From an uncultured Aquimarina sp. (GTDB lineage Bacteria > Bacteroidota > Bacteroidia > Flavobacteriales > Flavobacteriaceae): a stretch of DNA of 64,000 nt. The DNA lies in contig CANMDH010000001.1 in the NCBI GenBank assembly GCA_947496555.1, positions 62,001 through 126,000 of the forward strand, in the 5' to 3' direction. The position numbers were made by a program, and so were the translations under genes. Under the pieces are notes generated by a model that was not told the DNA's origin, made no database searches, and saw only the letters and a program-made list of their open reading frames with translations. Below are positions 35,256 through 43,811 of the stretch, piece by piece; the first letter of the stretch is position 1; each line of letters opens with the position of its first letter.

Positions 35256-36395
35256 TTACACTTTTTCTACTATCAATACGTTTTGTAACGCTTTTATGAA
35301 TTGATCAATTTCTTTCTTGCCAATGGTTAATGGAGGAAGTATTCGTAACAGTTTTTTGTTCATGGCGCCTCCTGTAAAAATATGTTGATCATAAATTAGT
35401 TTCTTTCTAAGATCCCCTACTTCAAAATCAAACTCTAATCCCAACATTAGCCCTTTTCCTTTTATCATTTGTACCCCAGGTATCTTATTACCCAGAGACA
35501 TAAAATACTCTCCTGTTAATCTTGCATTATCTATTAAGTTTTCTTGCTCAATCACTTCCAAAACTGCCAATGAAGCTGCACATGCCAAATGATTCCCTCC
35601 AAAGGTGGTTCCTAGCATCCCATGCCCGGGTTTGATATGCGGTGCAATCATAATCCCTCCAACCGGAAAACCATTTCCCATTCCTTTGGCAATCGATATT
35701 ATATCCGGAGTAATCCCATGATATTGATGTGCAAAAAACTTTCCGGTTCTGCCGTACCCTGATTGGACTTCGTCTAGAATTAAAACCACTCCAAATTCAT
35801 GGCATAATGTTTCTAATTGCTGAAAAAATGTAGTTTCTCCCTCATCTAACCCTCCAACTCCTTGGATGGGTTCAATAATTACAGCACATACATCACCTTT
35901 TTGTAATTCATCCTTTACCAAATCAATGTCATTAAGAGGCAAAAAAGTAACTTCTTGCTGTTTATTAATCGGAGCATTGATCTTCGCATTATCGGTAGCA
36001 GCAACGGCTGCCGATGTGCGCCCGTGAAATGCATTATTAAAGGCAACTACTCTTGACTTACCGGTATGGAATGAAGCCAATTTCAAAGCATTTTCATTCG
36101 CCTCTGCTCCAGAATTACATAAAAACAATTGGTAGTCCTCATATCCTGACAGTTTTCCTAACTTTTCTGCCAATTGTGATTGCATGCTATTCTGAACTGC
36201 GTTAGAATAAAACCCAATTTTCTCTATCTGTTCTTTTAATCTTTTTGCATAATGCGGATGCGAATGCCCTATTGAAATCACGGCATGCCCGCCGTATAGA
36301 TCTAGGTATTCTTTTCCGTTTTTATCAACCACAATACAGTTATATGCATTTACAGGTTCTACATCATACAAAGGGTACACATCAAATAGTTTCAT
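35256..36395 (-). CDS. argD: N-acylornithine aminotransferase (class III)
   Basis: The 379-residue PLP enzyme carries the class-III aminotransferase markers GHSHPHYAKRL, LFLCNSGAEANENALKLA, LILDEVQSGYGRTGKFFAH and the PLP-lysine in ISIAKGMGNGFPVGG. In the pathway it converts acylglutamate semialdehyde to acylornithine. Ornithine aminotransferase (RocD) is an alternative by sequence class, but the position between argC/proC and proA/proB favours the biosynthetic role. Confidence 0.92.
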   Translation of the reverse strand: MKLFDVYPLYDVEPVNAYNCIVVDKNGKEYLDLYGGHAVISIGHSHPHYAKRLKEQIEKIGFYSNAVQNSMQSQLAEKLGKLSGYEDYQLFLCNSGAEANENALKLASFHTGKSRVVAFNNAFHGRTSAAVAATDNAKINAPINKQQEVTFLPLNDIDLVKDELQKGDVCAVIIEPIQGVGGLDEGETTFFQQLETLCHEFGVVLILDEVQSGYGRTGKFFAHQYHGITPDIISIAKGMGNGFPVGGIMIAPHIKPGHGMLGTTFGGNHLACAASLAVLEVIEQENLIDNARLTGEYFMSLGNKIPGVQMIKGKGLMLGLEFDFEVGDLRKKLIYDQHIFTGGAMNKKLLRILPPLTIGKKEIDQFIKALQNVLIVEKV

Positions 36396-36448
36396 ATTAT
36401 TAAGTTGTTGGTTAATTCTTGTACAATTTTCACTGAGTACTTCATCAA

Positions 36449-37243
36449 CTATTTTATTGTATTTATTTTTTCATAAGAAGCCATCACTCCTTTAATTACC
36501 GAGGAACTCAATCCTTGATGTTCCATCTCGTTTAATCCTTCAATGGTACATCCCTGTGGGGTTGTTACTTTATCAATCTCCCGCTCAGGGTGTGTCCCGT
36601 TTTTGGCTACCAAAGTTGCTGCTCCTATAGCGGTTTGCACTGCGATAATTTGCGCTTCATGAGGATGAAATCCCATTTGGATACCTCCCTGAATCATTGC
36701 TCTTAGAAACCTCAAAAAGAACGCAATACCACTAGCCCCCAGAACTGTTGCCGCTTGCATCAACCGTTCTTCTATGATCAATGTTTGACCAATGGTGTCA
36801 AACATTTTTTCTACAAATTCCAGTTCTTCTTTTACATCCTCATTAGCGGCAATACAAGTCATCGACAGTTTTTTTGCAGCACCGGTATTGGGCATTACTC
36901 GTATCACTTTATTGTTAGGAACCGCTTCGTTAATTTCATCAATAGAAGTTCCTGTTACGGTAGAGATCAAAATTTGATCAGGGGTCAAGATCTCCTTGAT
37001 TTCTTGCAAAACGATATCCAGTTGTCTGGGTTGTACGCAAAGAATTATCCATTTAACACCTTTTATGGATCCTATAACGTCCTGTGAAGTTGAAACATTT
37101 AGCTTTTCTTCTACTTCCTTTAGATTGTATTTTGACTTATCAACCGCTGTGATATCCTTTGCATTTAGTAAATCGCTACTTGCCAAACCCGACAGTATTG
37201 ATTTTCCTAGATTACCTACTCCTATGATTGTTATCTTATTCAT
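36449..37243 (-). CDS. proC: Pyrroline-5-carboxylate reductase
   Basis: The 264-residue enzyme makes proline from pyrroline-5-carboxylate. It begins with the Rossmann motif ITIIGVGNLGKSILSGL and has IRVMPNTGA and the C-terminal signature VTTPQGCTIEGLNEME. The stop of argC is 2 bp upstream, so the two are co-translated from one message. With proA and proB it places the whole proline branch inside the arginine operon. Confidence 0.96.
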   Translation of the reverse strand: MNKITIIGVGNLGKSILSGLASSDLLNAKDITAVDKSKYNLKEVEEKLNVSTSQDVIGSIKGVKWIILCVQPRQLDIVLQEIKEILTPDQILISTVTGTSIDEINEAVPNNKVIRVMPNTGAAKKLSMTCIAANEDVKEELEFVEKMFDTIGQTLIIEERLMQAATVLGASGIAFFLRFLRAMIQGGIQMGFHPHEAQIIAVQTAIGAATLVAKNGTHPEREIDKVTTPQGCTIEGLNEMEHQGLSSSVIKGVMASYEKINTIK

Positions 37244-37245
37244 AA

Positions 37246-38223
37246 TTAAAATGCGCTCGCTTTTAATTTTAATCCTGTATTTTCTTCAAACCCAAACATA
37301 AGATTCATGTTTTGGATTGCCTGTCCTGATGCTCCTTTGATTAAATTATCGATTACCGAAGTAATCAATAACATTCCATTTTTTTTGCTGATATGAAGAA
37401 TACATTTGTTTGTATTAACTACCTGCTTCAAACTAATTTCCTGATCGGAAATCGTCGTAAATTCAGCATCCTTATAAAAAGACTTGTACAAATTTTTTGC
37501 CTCCTCTTCGCTACCATCGTATTTGGTATATATCGTTGCATAAATTCCTTTACTGAAATTCCCTCGATTCGGAATAAAAAATAACGGAACGTCAAAATCA
37601 TTTTGTAACTGACCAAGACTTTGCTCTATTTCTCCTAAATGTTGATGTGTAAATACCTTATAGCTCGAAAAATTATTATCTCTCCAACTAAAATGTGTTG
37701 TATTACCAGGAATTACTCCGGCTCCCGTGCTTCCAGTTGTTGCATTAATATGTACTGCATCCTTAATTTTTCTTTTGGAAACCAATGGCAATAGTGCTAG
37801 TTGAATTGCGGTAGCAAAACATCCTGGATTAGCAATATTCTTTGCCGATTCTATTTTCTCCTTTTGCAATTCTGGTAAACCATAGATAAAATCTCTGTTT
37901 AGATATCTTTCATCTTTCTTTAATCTAAAATCATTACCCAGATCTATAACTTTTGTTGTTTCTGAAAAGTTATGAGTTTTTAAGAACGCCTGGGATCTTC
38001 CATGGCCTAAGCATAAAAACAACACATCAACATTAAGATTTACTGTATCCGTAAACTCTAGATCGATCTCTCCTATCATATCAGGATGTTGTTTATGAAT
38101 AGCTACACCGGCATTGGTAGTACTGTACACAAAATCCAGCTCAACTTTAGGATGATGAACGAGCAATCTCAATAATTCCCCTGCTGTGTACCCTGATCCG
38201 CCTATGATTCCAACTTTTATCAT
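37246..38223 (-). CDS. argC: N-acyl-gamma-glutamyl-phosphate reductase
   Basis: The 325-residue protein has GIIGGSGYTAGELLRLLVHHP at the N-terminus and the active-site Cys in IANPGCFATAIQLALLPL. It also has STTNAGVAIHKQHPDM and a late HINATTGSTGAG segment. It reduces acylglutamyl phosphate. Its start overlaps the argG stop by 4 bp. Confidence 0.96.
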   Translation of the reverse strand: MIKVGIIGGSGYTAGELLRLLVHHPKVELDFVYSTTNAGVAIHKQHPDMIGEIDLEFTDTVNLNVDVLFLCLGHGRSQAFLKTHNFSETTKVIDLGNDFRLKKDERYLNRDFIYGLPELQKEKIESAKNIANPGCFATAIQLALLPLVSKRKIKDAVHINATTGSTGAGVIPGNTTHFSWRDNNFSSYKVFTHQHLGEIEQSLGQLQNDFDVPLFFIPNRGNFSKGIYATIYTKYDGSEEEAKNLYKSFYKDAEFTTISDQEISLKQVVNTNKCILHISKKNGMLLITSVIDNLIKGASGQAIQNMNLMFGFEENTGLKLKASAF

Positions 38224-39410
38224 GATTCGTTTGGATTTATATTATGATATATCTTATTGGCATTACCATAGATTTTTATAAACCCCTTTGCATCTTCAGA
38301 CGTCCAGGAATTATTCATCTCTCCATACTGTCCAAAATCAGATTTCATCATATCAAAATCAGATTCGATTCCTTCCAACGTAAAATGGTATGGTTTCAAT
38401 TTCACGGTTACATTTCCGGTTACCGACTTTTGCGAATCTTCCAGAAAAACCTCAATATTTCGCATCACTGGATCCAGGTAATTCCCTTCATGTAGTAACA
38501 TCCCATACCAATTAGCCAATTGCTCTTTCCAATATTGTTGCCATTTGGTGAGAACATGTTTTTCTAATAAATGATGTGCTTTGATAATCACAATAGGAGC
38601 TGCGGCTTCAAAACCTACTCTTCCTTTGATTCCGATAATGGTGTCGCCCACATGGATATCTCTTCCGATAGCAAAAGCGCTTGCTAACTCTTCTAATTTT
38701 TGAATATTTTTCACTGGGGTATCTTCAACACCATCTAATCCAACCAATTCTCCATTTTCAAAATTAAGTACGATGGTTTCTTCTTTTTCTTTTTGAAGTT
38801 GACTTGGGTATGCTTCTTCTGGCAATGCATTGTGAGAAGTCAAGGTTTCTTTTCCACCAACACTGGTTCCCCAAATACCTTTGTTAATAGAATATTGCGC
38901 TTTTTCCCAGCTGTAGCTTACTCCATATTTCTCTAGATATGTTACCTCCTCTTGTCTGGAAAGTTTTAAGTCTCTAATGGGTGTAATAATCTCTATTTCT
39001 GGAGCCAATGTTTGAAAAATCACATCAAATCGAATTTGATCATTCCCGGCACCGGTACTACCATGAGCAATGTATTTTGCTCCTACTTTCTTGGCATAAT
39101 TGATTACTTCAATAGCCTGAAAAATTCGTTCTGCACTTACCGAAAGTGGATACGTATTATTTTTAAGAACATTACCAAAAATTAGATACTTGATTGCCTT
39201 TTGGTAAAATTCACTTAATATTGTTTTATTCACATGATCAGAACTTCCTAATTCGTAGGCTCTCTTCTCTGTTTCTTGTAATTCTTTTTCTGAAAAACCT
39301 CCGGTATTTACCAAAATGGTATGTACCTCCAAGTTTCTCTCATGTATAAGGTATTTTACGCAGTACGAGGTATCCAGACCTCCGCTATATGCCAATACTA
39401 CTTTTTCCAT
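38220..39410 (-). CDS. argG: Argininosuccinate synthase
   Basis: The 396-residue ATP-pyrophosphatase-type enzyme condenses citrulline and aspartate. It has the P-loop AYSGGLDTSYCVKYL, IAHGSTGAGNDQIRF and SYSWEKAQYSINKGIWGTSVGG. Length and motifs are normal. It is the second gene of the operon; its start lies inside the end of the GNAT gene (13-bp overlap). Confidence 0.96.
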   Translation of the reverse strand: MEKVVLAYSGGLDTSYCVKYLIHERNLEVHTILVNTGGFSEKELQETEKRAYELGSSDHVNKTILSEFYQKAIKYLIFGNVLKNNTYPLSVSAERIFQAIEVINYAKKVGAKYIAHGSTGAGNDQIRFDVIFQTLAPEIEIITPIRDLKLSRQEEVTYLEKYGVSYSWEKAQYSINKGIWGTSVGGKETLTSHNALPEEAYPSQLQKEKEETIVLNFENGELVGLDGVEDTPVKNIQKLEELASAFAIGRDIHVGDTIIGIKGRVGFEAAAPIVIIKAHHLLEKHVLTKWQQYWKEQLANWYGMLLHEGNYLDPVMRNIEVFLEDSQKSVTGNVTVKLKPYHFTLEGIESDFDMMKSDFGQYGEMNNSWTSEDAKGFIKIYGNANKIYHNINPNES

Positions 39411-40039
39411 AATAACAATTGTTTATTGCTTGTAAGCATGGTTTGCTTAATATGTTTTAATCTTTTCAATACTTTTTCATTAAACCATTTTTCTTTTTTC
39501 TTTACTTTTTTTGATGGATCATATAGCATTCCTGTACACAAGCACATTTTATGCTCTTTGGATGTTAGAATATCAAAATTTGCACATGTTTTACAGCCTG
39601 ACCAAAATTTAGGGTCATCTGTAAGCTCTGAAAAAGTAACAGGTCGATATCCAAGGTCTGAATTGATTTTCATTACGGCCAACCCAGTAGTAATTCCAAA
39701 TACTTTGGAAGCCGGATACTTTTTCAAAGAATAATTAAACGTGAACTCTTTAATTTTTTTTGCCAGCCCCTGATTTCTAAAATTCGGATGCACAATTAAC
39801 CCAGAATGTGCCACATACTTCTTATCGCCCCAAACTTCGATATAACAGAACCCCGCAAATCGCTTACCCGACAACGCAATGATTGCATTTCTGTTCTCCA
39901 TTTTGGTTTGTATATAGTCGGGAGTACGTCTGGCTATACCGGTTCCTCTAACTTTGGCAGAGTCGGATATAACATCACATATTTCCTGTGAATACTTAAA
40001 GTGACTTTCGTCAGCGATTATGATATTTACCTGTTCCAT
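39398..40039 (-). CDS. GNAT-family acyltransferase, candidate N-acylglutamate synthase
   Basis: The first gene of the arginine operon encodes a 213-residue protein with a GNAT core: AFCYIEVWG-like strands, HSGLIVHPNFRNQGLAKKIKEFTF (acyl-CoA pyrophosphate loop), and FGITTGLAVMKINSDLGYRPV. A C-terminal extension holds a cysteine cluster (CKTCANF, then MCLCTG) and a basic tail. I choose the ATG at 40039; an upstream extension would need TTG. No argJ or classical argA is in the operon, so this protein probably makes N-acetyl- or N-succinyl-glutamate. That role is inference from position. Confidence 0.8.
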   Translation of the reverse strand: MEQVNIIIADESHFKYSQEICDVISDSAKVRGTGIARRTPDYIQTKMENRNAIIALSGKRFAGFCYIEVWGDKKYVAHSGLIVHPNFRNQGLAKKIKEFTFNYSLKKYPASKVFGITTGLAVMKINSDLGYRPVTFSELTDDPKFWSGCKTCANFDILTSKEHKMCLCTGMLYDPSKKVKKKEKWFNEKVLKRLKHIKQTMLTSNKQLLLWKK

Positions 40040-40501
40040 AAACGTAATTCCGTTTATCAAATAGTTTTATTATTAAAAATTTTAGGATTGGATTCCGAAA
40101 AAAGATCGATTGGTATGAGTGAATTAAAAATACTTGAATAGTACCCTTTAATACATTTTATAAATCGAAAATGGAATATGTCTCTCGGGGAAGCAGGACG
40201 CACCTACTTCAAAAGAAAATTAGACCCCCAGGGGGCGACGAAAGCGGCGTGTAGGTATTTTAATAATAACACCTAAATTGTTCAAACATTGAACACTAAC
40301 TTCTGAATAAATAAAATTTGCCGTTTTCATAATAGTAACTCTAAATCGTCGGCCGTAGCCCCTTTCGTTAACTAGATGGTACAATATTACATAAAAAATA
40401 ATAAGCATCGCCTACAATCTTTAAAAACTGCTTAATTTTTAAGGTTTTTTTAAAAATATAAAGCTTTAATCATTGATTTGACATTTTATATGCTAATTAA
40501 C
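40040..40501. other. Leader/intergenic region upstream of the arginine operon
   Basis: About 460 bp separate the operon start from the next terminator. A GC-rich block at 40170-40250 contains ACCTAC...GTAGGT able to enclose CCCCCAGGGGG, which could form a structured RNA on the minus strand. A TGAATTAAAAATAC sequence at about 40119-40132 vaguely resembles an ARG box. A 62-codon minus-strand frame (40220-40408) has no recognisable product. No tRNA is seen. Confidence 0.4.
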
Positions 40502-40531
40502 AAAAAAAAAAGACGACCTTATTTGGTCGTC
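40502..40531 (-). terminator. Rho-independent terminator of the outer-membrane protein gene
   Basis: GACGACC and GGTCGTC pair around TTATTT (40512-40531). On the minus strand a run of about nine T residues follows. It lies about 30 bp after the stop of the beta-barrel gene. Confidence 0.88.
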
Positions 40532-40561
40532 CTTCCTTTATTTTGATAGTAATTGTTTAGA

Positions 40562-41104
40562 TTACTCTCCTCCGAAAGTAAATAACAATCCTAAATTAAA
40601 TGCAATATCACTTACAGATGCATCGCCTGTTTTACCTGCACTTAAGTACGCAGCATTCACATTAAGCACTCCATATTTGAATCCAAGAGCAGGACGAAAT
40701 GCAAAATTGGATGTACTTGCAGCTAACTCAGCCGCAGTGCCATCAACTTCAATGGCTCCAATTGATGCAAGACCTAAGGCAAGACTACCATAAGGTCTAA
40801 ATCCAGACTCAGTGAAATAGTAACGTCCATTTACCATATAGGTACCAACCGCAACATTTCCGATAGATCCAATTATTGCTCCTTCGGCAAGATCAGCTCC
40901 AACTAAAAAATCTCCAGTATAAAGAAATGATACATCGATATTCTCTGTAACACCATATCCTAGTTCAAAATGTGCAGAAATACCACCGTCTGTAAAGTCA
41001 GCAACATTCCCAGATGGTATTGCATAACCCACACCAAGACCAAGTTTAACCTGAGCGTTTGTAGCAGTTAACCCTAATAAAGCAACCACAGCTAAAATTA
41101 ACAT
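40562..41104 (-). CDS. Small outer-membrane beta-barrel protein
   Basis: With the ATG at 41104 the product is 180 residues: a signal peptide (MLILAVVALLGLTATNAQ), then alternating strands such as VKLGLGVGYAIPSGN and YMVNGRYYFTESGFRPYG, ending FNLGLLFTFGGE. This is the OmpA-like/OmpW-size eight-stranded barrel type common in Bacteroidota (PF13505 class). The frame extends seven codons upstream to a GTG, which I think less likely. It is monocistronic with its own terminator. Function is unknown. Confidence 0.8.
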   Translation of the reverse strand: MLILAVVALLGLTATNAQVKLGLGVGYAIPSGNVADFTDGGISAHFELGYGVTENIDVSFLYTGDFLVGADLAEGAIIGSIGNVAVGTYMVNGRYYFTESGFRPYGSLALGLASIGAIEVDGTAAELAASTSNFAFRPALGFKYGVLNVNAAYLSAGKTGDASVSDIAFNLGLLFTFGGE

Positions 41105-41297
41105 TTTTTTATAAAAAAAATACACATATCACCTTTAAATAACTGATATTATGACTTTTACAGAAATACTATTTACCAGTAAAATGATTTAAATAGTAAG
41201 GGTTTTTGGTAGAATTAGAAACTTACATGAATATTTACAATGATCATCAAACGAAAAAATAAAATCCATTTGATTCATTATTTAAACCAACTACATA

Positions 41298-41329
41298 AAA
41301 AAACAGGAAGTCATGACTTCCTGTTTTTT
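41298..41329. terminator. Bidirectional hairpin terminator
   Basis: AAAAAACAGGAAGTCA is followed directly by its complement TGACTTCCTGTTTTTT. With A-run and T-run on both sides it can terminate in either direction. It lies 36 bp after the PL7 gene stop on the minus strand. Confidence 0.88.
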
Positions 41330-41364
41330 ACATTCTTTGAGACAATTTTAAATAATTTGTTTTA

Positions 41365-42672
41365 TTAATGCGTAATACTGAGGTTTTTTACTCTTACTAT
41401 ACCATGAGAACCCGTATAAGAAGCTCCTTTTACCGACTGCAAATAATTACCAACTTTAAAATAGTTGCCTTCTGTACTCGTATCCATTTCTTGGTCGAAT
41501 ATTCGATTCCCTCCTTCAAAAAGCTCTACTAAACCATCATTGTATACTAATTTAAAAGTGTAACTGGTATCTAATTTATAAGTACCACTTAGAATCTTAC
41601 TGCCACCAAGAACTTCTTCAGTAATATAACCACTAATTTTAATTCTTACATTTCCAGAAGATTGATCTGGGTCACCAATGAACTGTACTCTAATTACATC
41701 ATCCACGGTACTAGAAGGTCCATGAATTTGCCCAAAACACAATACACCATCCTTACCACTCGTACTTTTTGGCAATTGATCTACTCTCACTGTCCAGGTC
41801 ATAGTGTTATTACCATTTTTAGCATCCCAATTTGCAAGCCCCCCATTTTTCAACTCTCTTAATTCTACTCTTGGGTTTTGAGAATTTGCAGACCCCCCTA
41901 GTCCTCTATAGCATTTAAAATATGTCCATTCTCCATCTGTATAGAAATAATTAGGATCTTCATACGTACTAAATGATTCGCCCGTAGCATCTAATACATC
42001 ATCACGATATGTTGCTGATGAACCAGGATTACCTGTAAAACCATTTAGTTTCCAAGTATTAGAAGTAAGTCCTAAGACATCTCCTGGGGAATTCCCACCT
42101 GACGGTGGTGGAGGTGTAGTACCAGATGAGTGTATTTGTGTTTCTGTAATACTATTCCAAGCACTACTAGAGTTACCAAAACAAGATATTCTAACATACC
42201 TAGCGCTTACTTCATTAAAAGTATATGTTTCTAAATTTGTAGTATTACCACTACTTCCGGTTCTTTTAGCATCATAAATTGTGCTTAGGCTAGACGTAGA
42301 ATTACCAACTCTAATTTTAAAATATGCCTTTCTTTGATTTCCTTTATACCATGCAATCTTAAGGCTAGATATTGTTTTTACAGAGCCTAGATCGTAAGTA
42401 ATATACTTTCCCGAATATCCTTTTGAAGACCATCGTGTGCTTAAATTACCATCTAAAGTATTAGCCGGCACATTACCATCATCACCATTTGCCGAAACAC
42501 TAACTGGTATAATGGCAACTTTGGCTGTAGCATCTTCGTTTAGCAGTTGAGAAGTTGCATTATCGAATTCTTCAGTCTCGCAAGAAACAAAAACTAAAAA
42601 AGTAGATAATAAAATTGATTTAGCGAATTGGAAGAAAATATCTTTTTTCCAATTCATTGAATAATTTATCAT
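41365..42672 (-). CDS. Alginate lyase PL7 with N-terminal CBM32-like domain, lipoprotein
   Basis: The 435-residue protein has a lipoprotein signal (LVFVSC, Cys31) and an F5/8-type-C/CBM32-like domain at about 55-182 (NTLDGNLSTRWSSKGYSGKYITYDLG). A PPPPSGG linker follows, and then a PL7 catalytic domain at about 200-435. The PL7 markers are RVELRE at 268-273 (normally R(S/T)E(L/V)R), QIH at 315-317, and YFKVGNYLQ near residue 410, which contains the catalytic Tyr. It is expected on the cell surface as an endolyase. It is divergent from the rest of the locus, and operator-like palindromes lie just upstream (42716-42747). Confidence 0.94.
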   Translation of the reverse strand: MINYSMNWKKDIFFQFAKSILLSTFLVFVSCETEEFDNATSQLLNEDATAKVAIIPVSVSANGDDGNVPANTLDGNLSTRWSSKGYSGKYITYDLGSVKTISSLKIAWYKGNQRKAYFKIRVGNSTSSLSTIYDAKRTGSSGNTTNLETYTFNEVSARYVRISCFGNSSSAWNSITETQIHSSGTTPPPPSGGNSPGDVLGLTSNTWKLNGFTGNPGSSATYRDDVLDATGESFSTYEDPNYFYTDGEWTYFKCYRGLGGSANSQNPRVELRELKNGGLANWDAKNGNNTMTWTVRVDQLPKSTSGKDGVLCFGQIHGPSSTVDDVIRVQFIGDPDQSSGNVRIKISGYITEEVLGGSKILSGTYKLDTSYTFKLVYNDGLVELFEGGNRIFDQEMDTSTEGNYFKVGNYLQSVKGASYTGSHGIVRVKNLSITH

Positions 42673-42715
42673 AATATTAATTTTAGAACGTTAGTATAAG
42701 TTTGTGTGTCATATT

Positions 42716-42784
42716 TTGGTTCACCAATAATTAAATTGGTTAACCAATTTTTGGCAATAATAATCATTTTATTACACAACTCAA
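42716..42784 (-). promoter_or_regulatory. PL7 promoter region with two TTGGTTAACCAA-type operators
   Basis: TTGGTTCACCAA (42716-42727) and TTGGTTAACCAA (42736-42747) are spaced 20 bp start to start, unlike the 13 bp at the other sites. On the minus strand a possible TTG (42784-42782), N19, TATTATTG (42762-42755) promoter lies just upstream; its -7 box has one mismatch to TAnnTTTG. The palindromes have the TGGT-ACCA half-sites of FadR-type GntR operators. Confidence 0.65.
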
Positions 42785-42915
42785 ACGTTTTCGTAAAAAA
42801 ATTACACAATAACTACTAAATAAGCAATTTGTTAACACAAAAAATAAGAAATTCTTATTATCAAATTTCATGTCTAAAAATTTCTTAATTTCCTTCTGAA
42901 TAACGTCAGAAATAA

Positions 42916-42945
42916 TATTTTTGATTAACTTAGATGGTTAACCAA
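42916..42945 (+). promoter_or_regulatory. Promoter/operator of the first GntR gene (autoregulation)
   Basis: TATTTTTG (42916-42923) matches the -7 box TAnnTTTG. It overlaps a degenerate operator TTGATTAACTTA (42921-42932); 13 bp further is ATGGTTAACCAA (42934-42945). The second site ends 11 bp before the start codon. No good -33 TTG is visible at the expected distance. Confidence 0.6.
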
Positions 42946-42956
42946 TTACAGTTATT

Positions 42957-43670
42957 ATGAAATTGAATTCAATAGAAGAGATTGAAAATTCAAATACAGA
43001 TAAAGAAAATATTGAAGAAGTCATCATTTCTAAGATTAGACAGTTAATTGTAGCTAAGCATTTGGAGCCAGGGGACAGACTTCCTGCAGAGAGGAACCTT
43101 GCTGAGAAGTTTGGTGTTAGCCGAAATCAACTTCGTCAGGCTATTCAAAAATTAGAATTCTACGGTTTAGTTAAAAAATATCCTCAGAGTGGTACTCGTA
43201 TTGCAAATATTGGAGTTACCGCATTAAACGGGATGATGTCTGATATCCTACAACTACAAAAACCAGATTTTACGTCATTAGTAGAAACAAGAATAATTAT
43301 TGAAACTAACGCGGTGCGATTAGCGGCAACAAGAAGAACAGACGATCAAATCGATCAGATACAAAAGGCGCATGATGCTTATAGTGAAAAAGCCATAAAA
43401 GGCCTGGAAGCGGTAGAAGAAGATTTAATGTTTCATCTCAAATTAGCTGAAGCGAGTAATAATAGCGTGATTAATTCATTAATGCTGGTAATCACTCCTG
43501 AAATTATTAGTCATTTTGTAAGTAATAAGGTATGTAATAAAGAAGATAACTACCTATTAATAAAAGAACATCAGGCCATCCTGGATGCGATTATAGAAAA
43601 AGACGCAGACAAAGCAGTTGCAAGCCTGGATAACCACTTCAAAGAACTGCACAAATATTGTAATCGTTAG
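42957..43670 (+). CDS. FadR-subfamily GntR transcriptional regulator (alginate locus, copy 1)
   Basis: The 237-residue protein has a winged HTH at residues about 18-85 (HLEPGDRLPAERNLAEKFGVSRNQLRQAIQKLEFYGL). An FCD effector domain follows at about 100-235, with the metal-binding pattern: EEDLMFHLKLAEAS, EHQAIL and LDNHF. FCD regulators commonly repress sugar-acid catabolism and are released by a pathway intermediate, here perhaps DEH or KDG. It is close in sequence to the regulator at 56006 but differs in the recognition helix (NQLRQA against GNIREA). Operator palindromes precede it. Confidence 0.93.
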   Translation: MKLNSIEEIENSNTDKENIEEVIISKIRQLIVAKHLEPGDRLPAERNLAEKFGVSRNQLRQAIQKLEFYGLVKKYPQSGTRIANIGVTALNGMMSDILQLQKPDFTSLVETRIIIETNAVRLAATRRTDDQIDQIQKAHDAYSEKAIKGLEAVEEDLMFHLKLAEASNNSVINSLMLVITPEIISHFVSNKVCNKEDNYLLIKEHQAILDAIIEKDADKAVASLDNHFKELHKYCNR

Positions 43671-43751
43671 CAAAGGCCTATCAGAACATAAAAAAACATG
43701 ATGAAATTCTATTTTTTTATGAGAAAAATTTAAAAAATCGTAATACTTTCT

Positions 43752-43802
43752 TTGATTATTGATTTATATCCTTATTTTTGGTTTACCAATTTGGTTAACC
43801 AA
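43752..43802 (+). promoter_or_regulatory. PL6 promoter with two tandem operators
   Basis: TTG (43752-43754), N18, TATTTTTG (43773-43780) is a full match to the Bacteroidota promoter. TTGGTTTACCAA (43778-43789) overlaps the -7 TTG, and TTGGTTAACCAA (43791-43802) follows at 13-bp pitch, ending 9 bp before the PL6 start codon. Confidence 0.8.
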
Positions 43803-43811
43803 AAATAATTC

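Noticed and set aside
40220-40408. Possible small gene in the arginine leader (62 codons, minus strand)
   Set aside because: No recognisable domain or signal; the frame runs through the GC-rich block and is plausible by chance.
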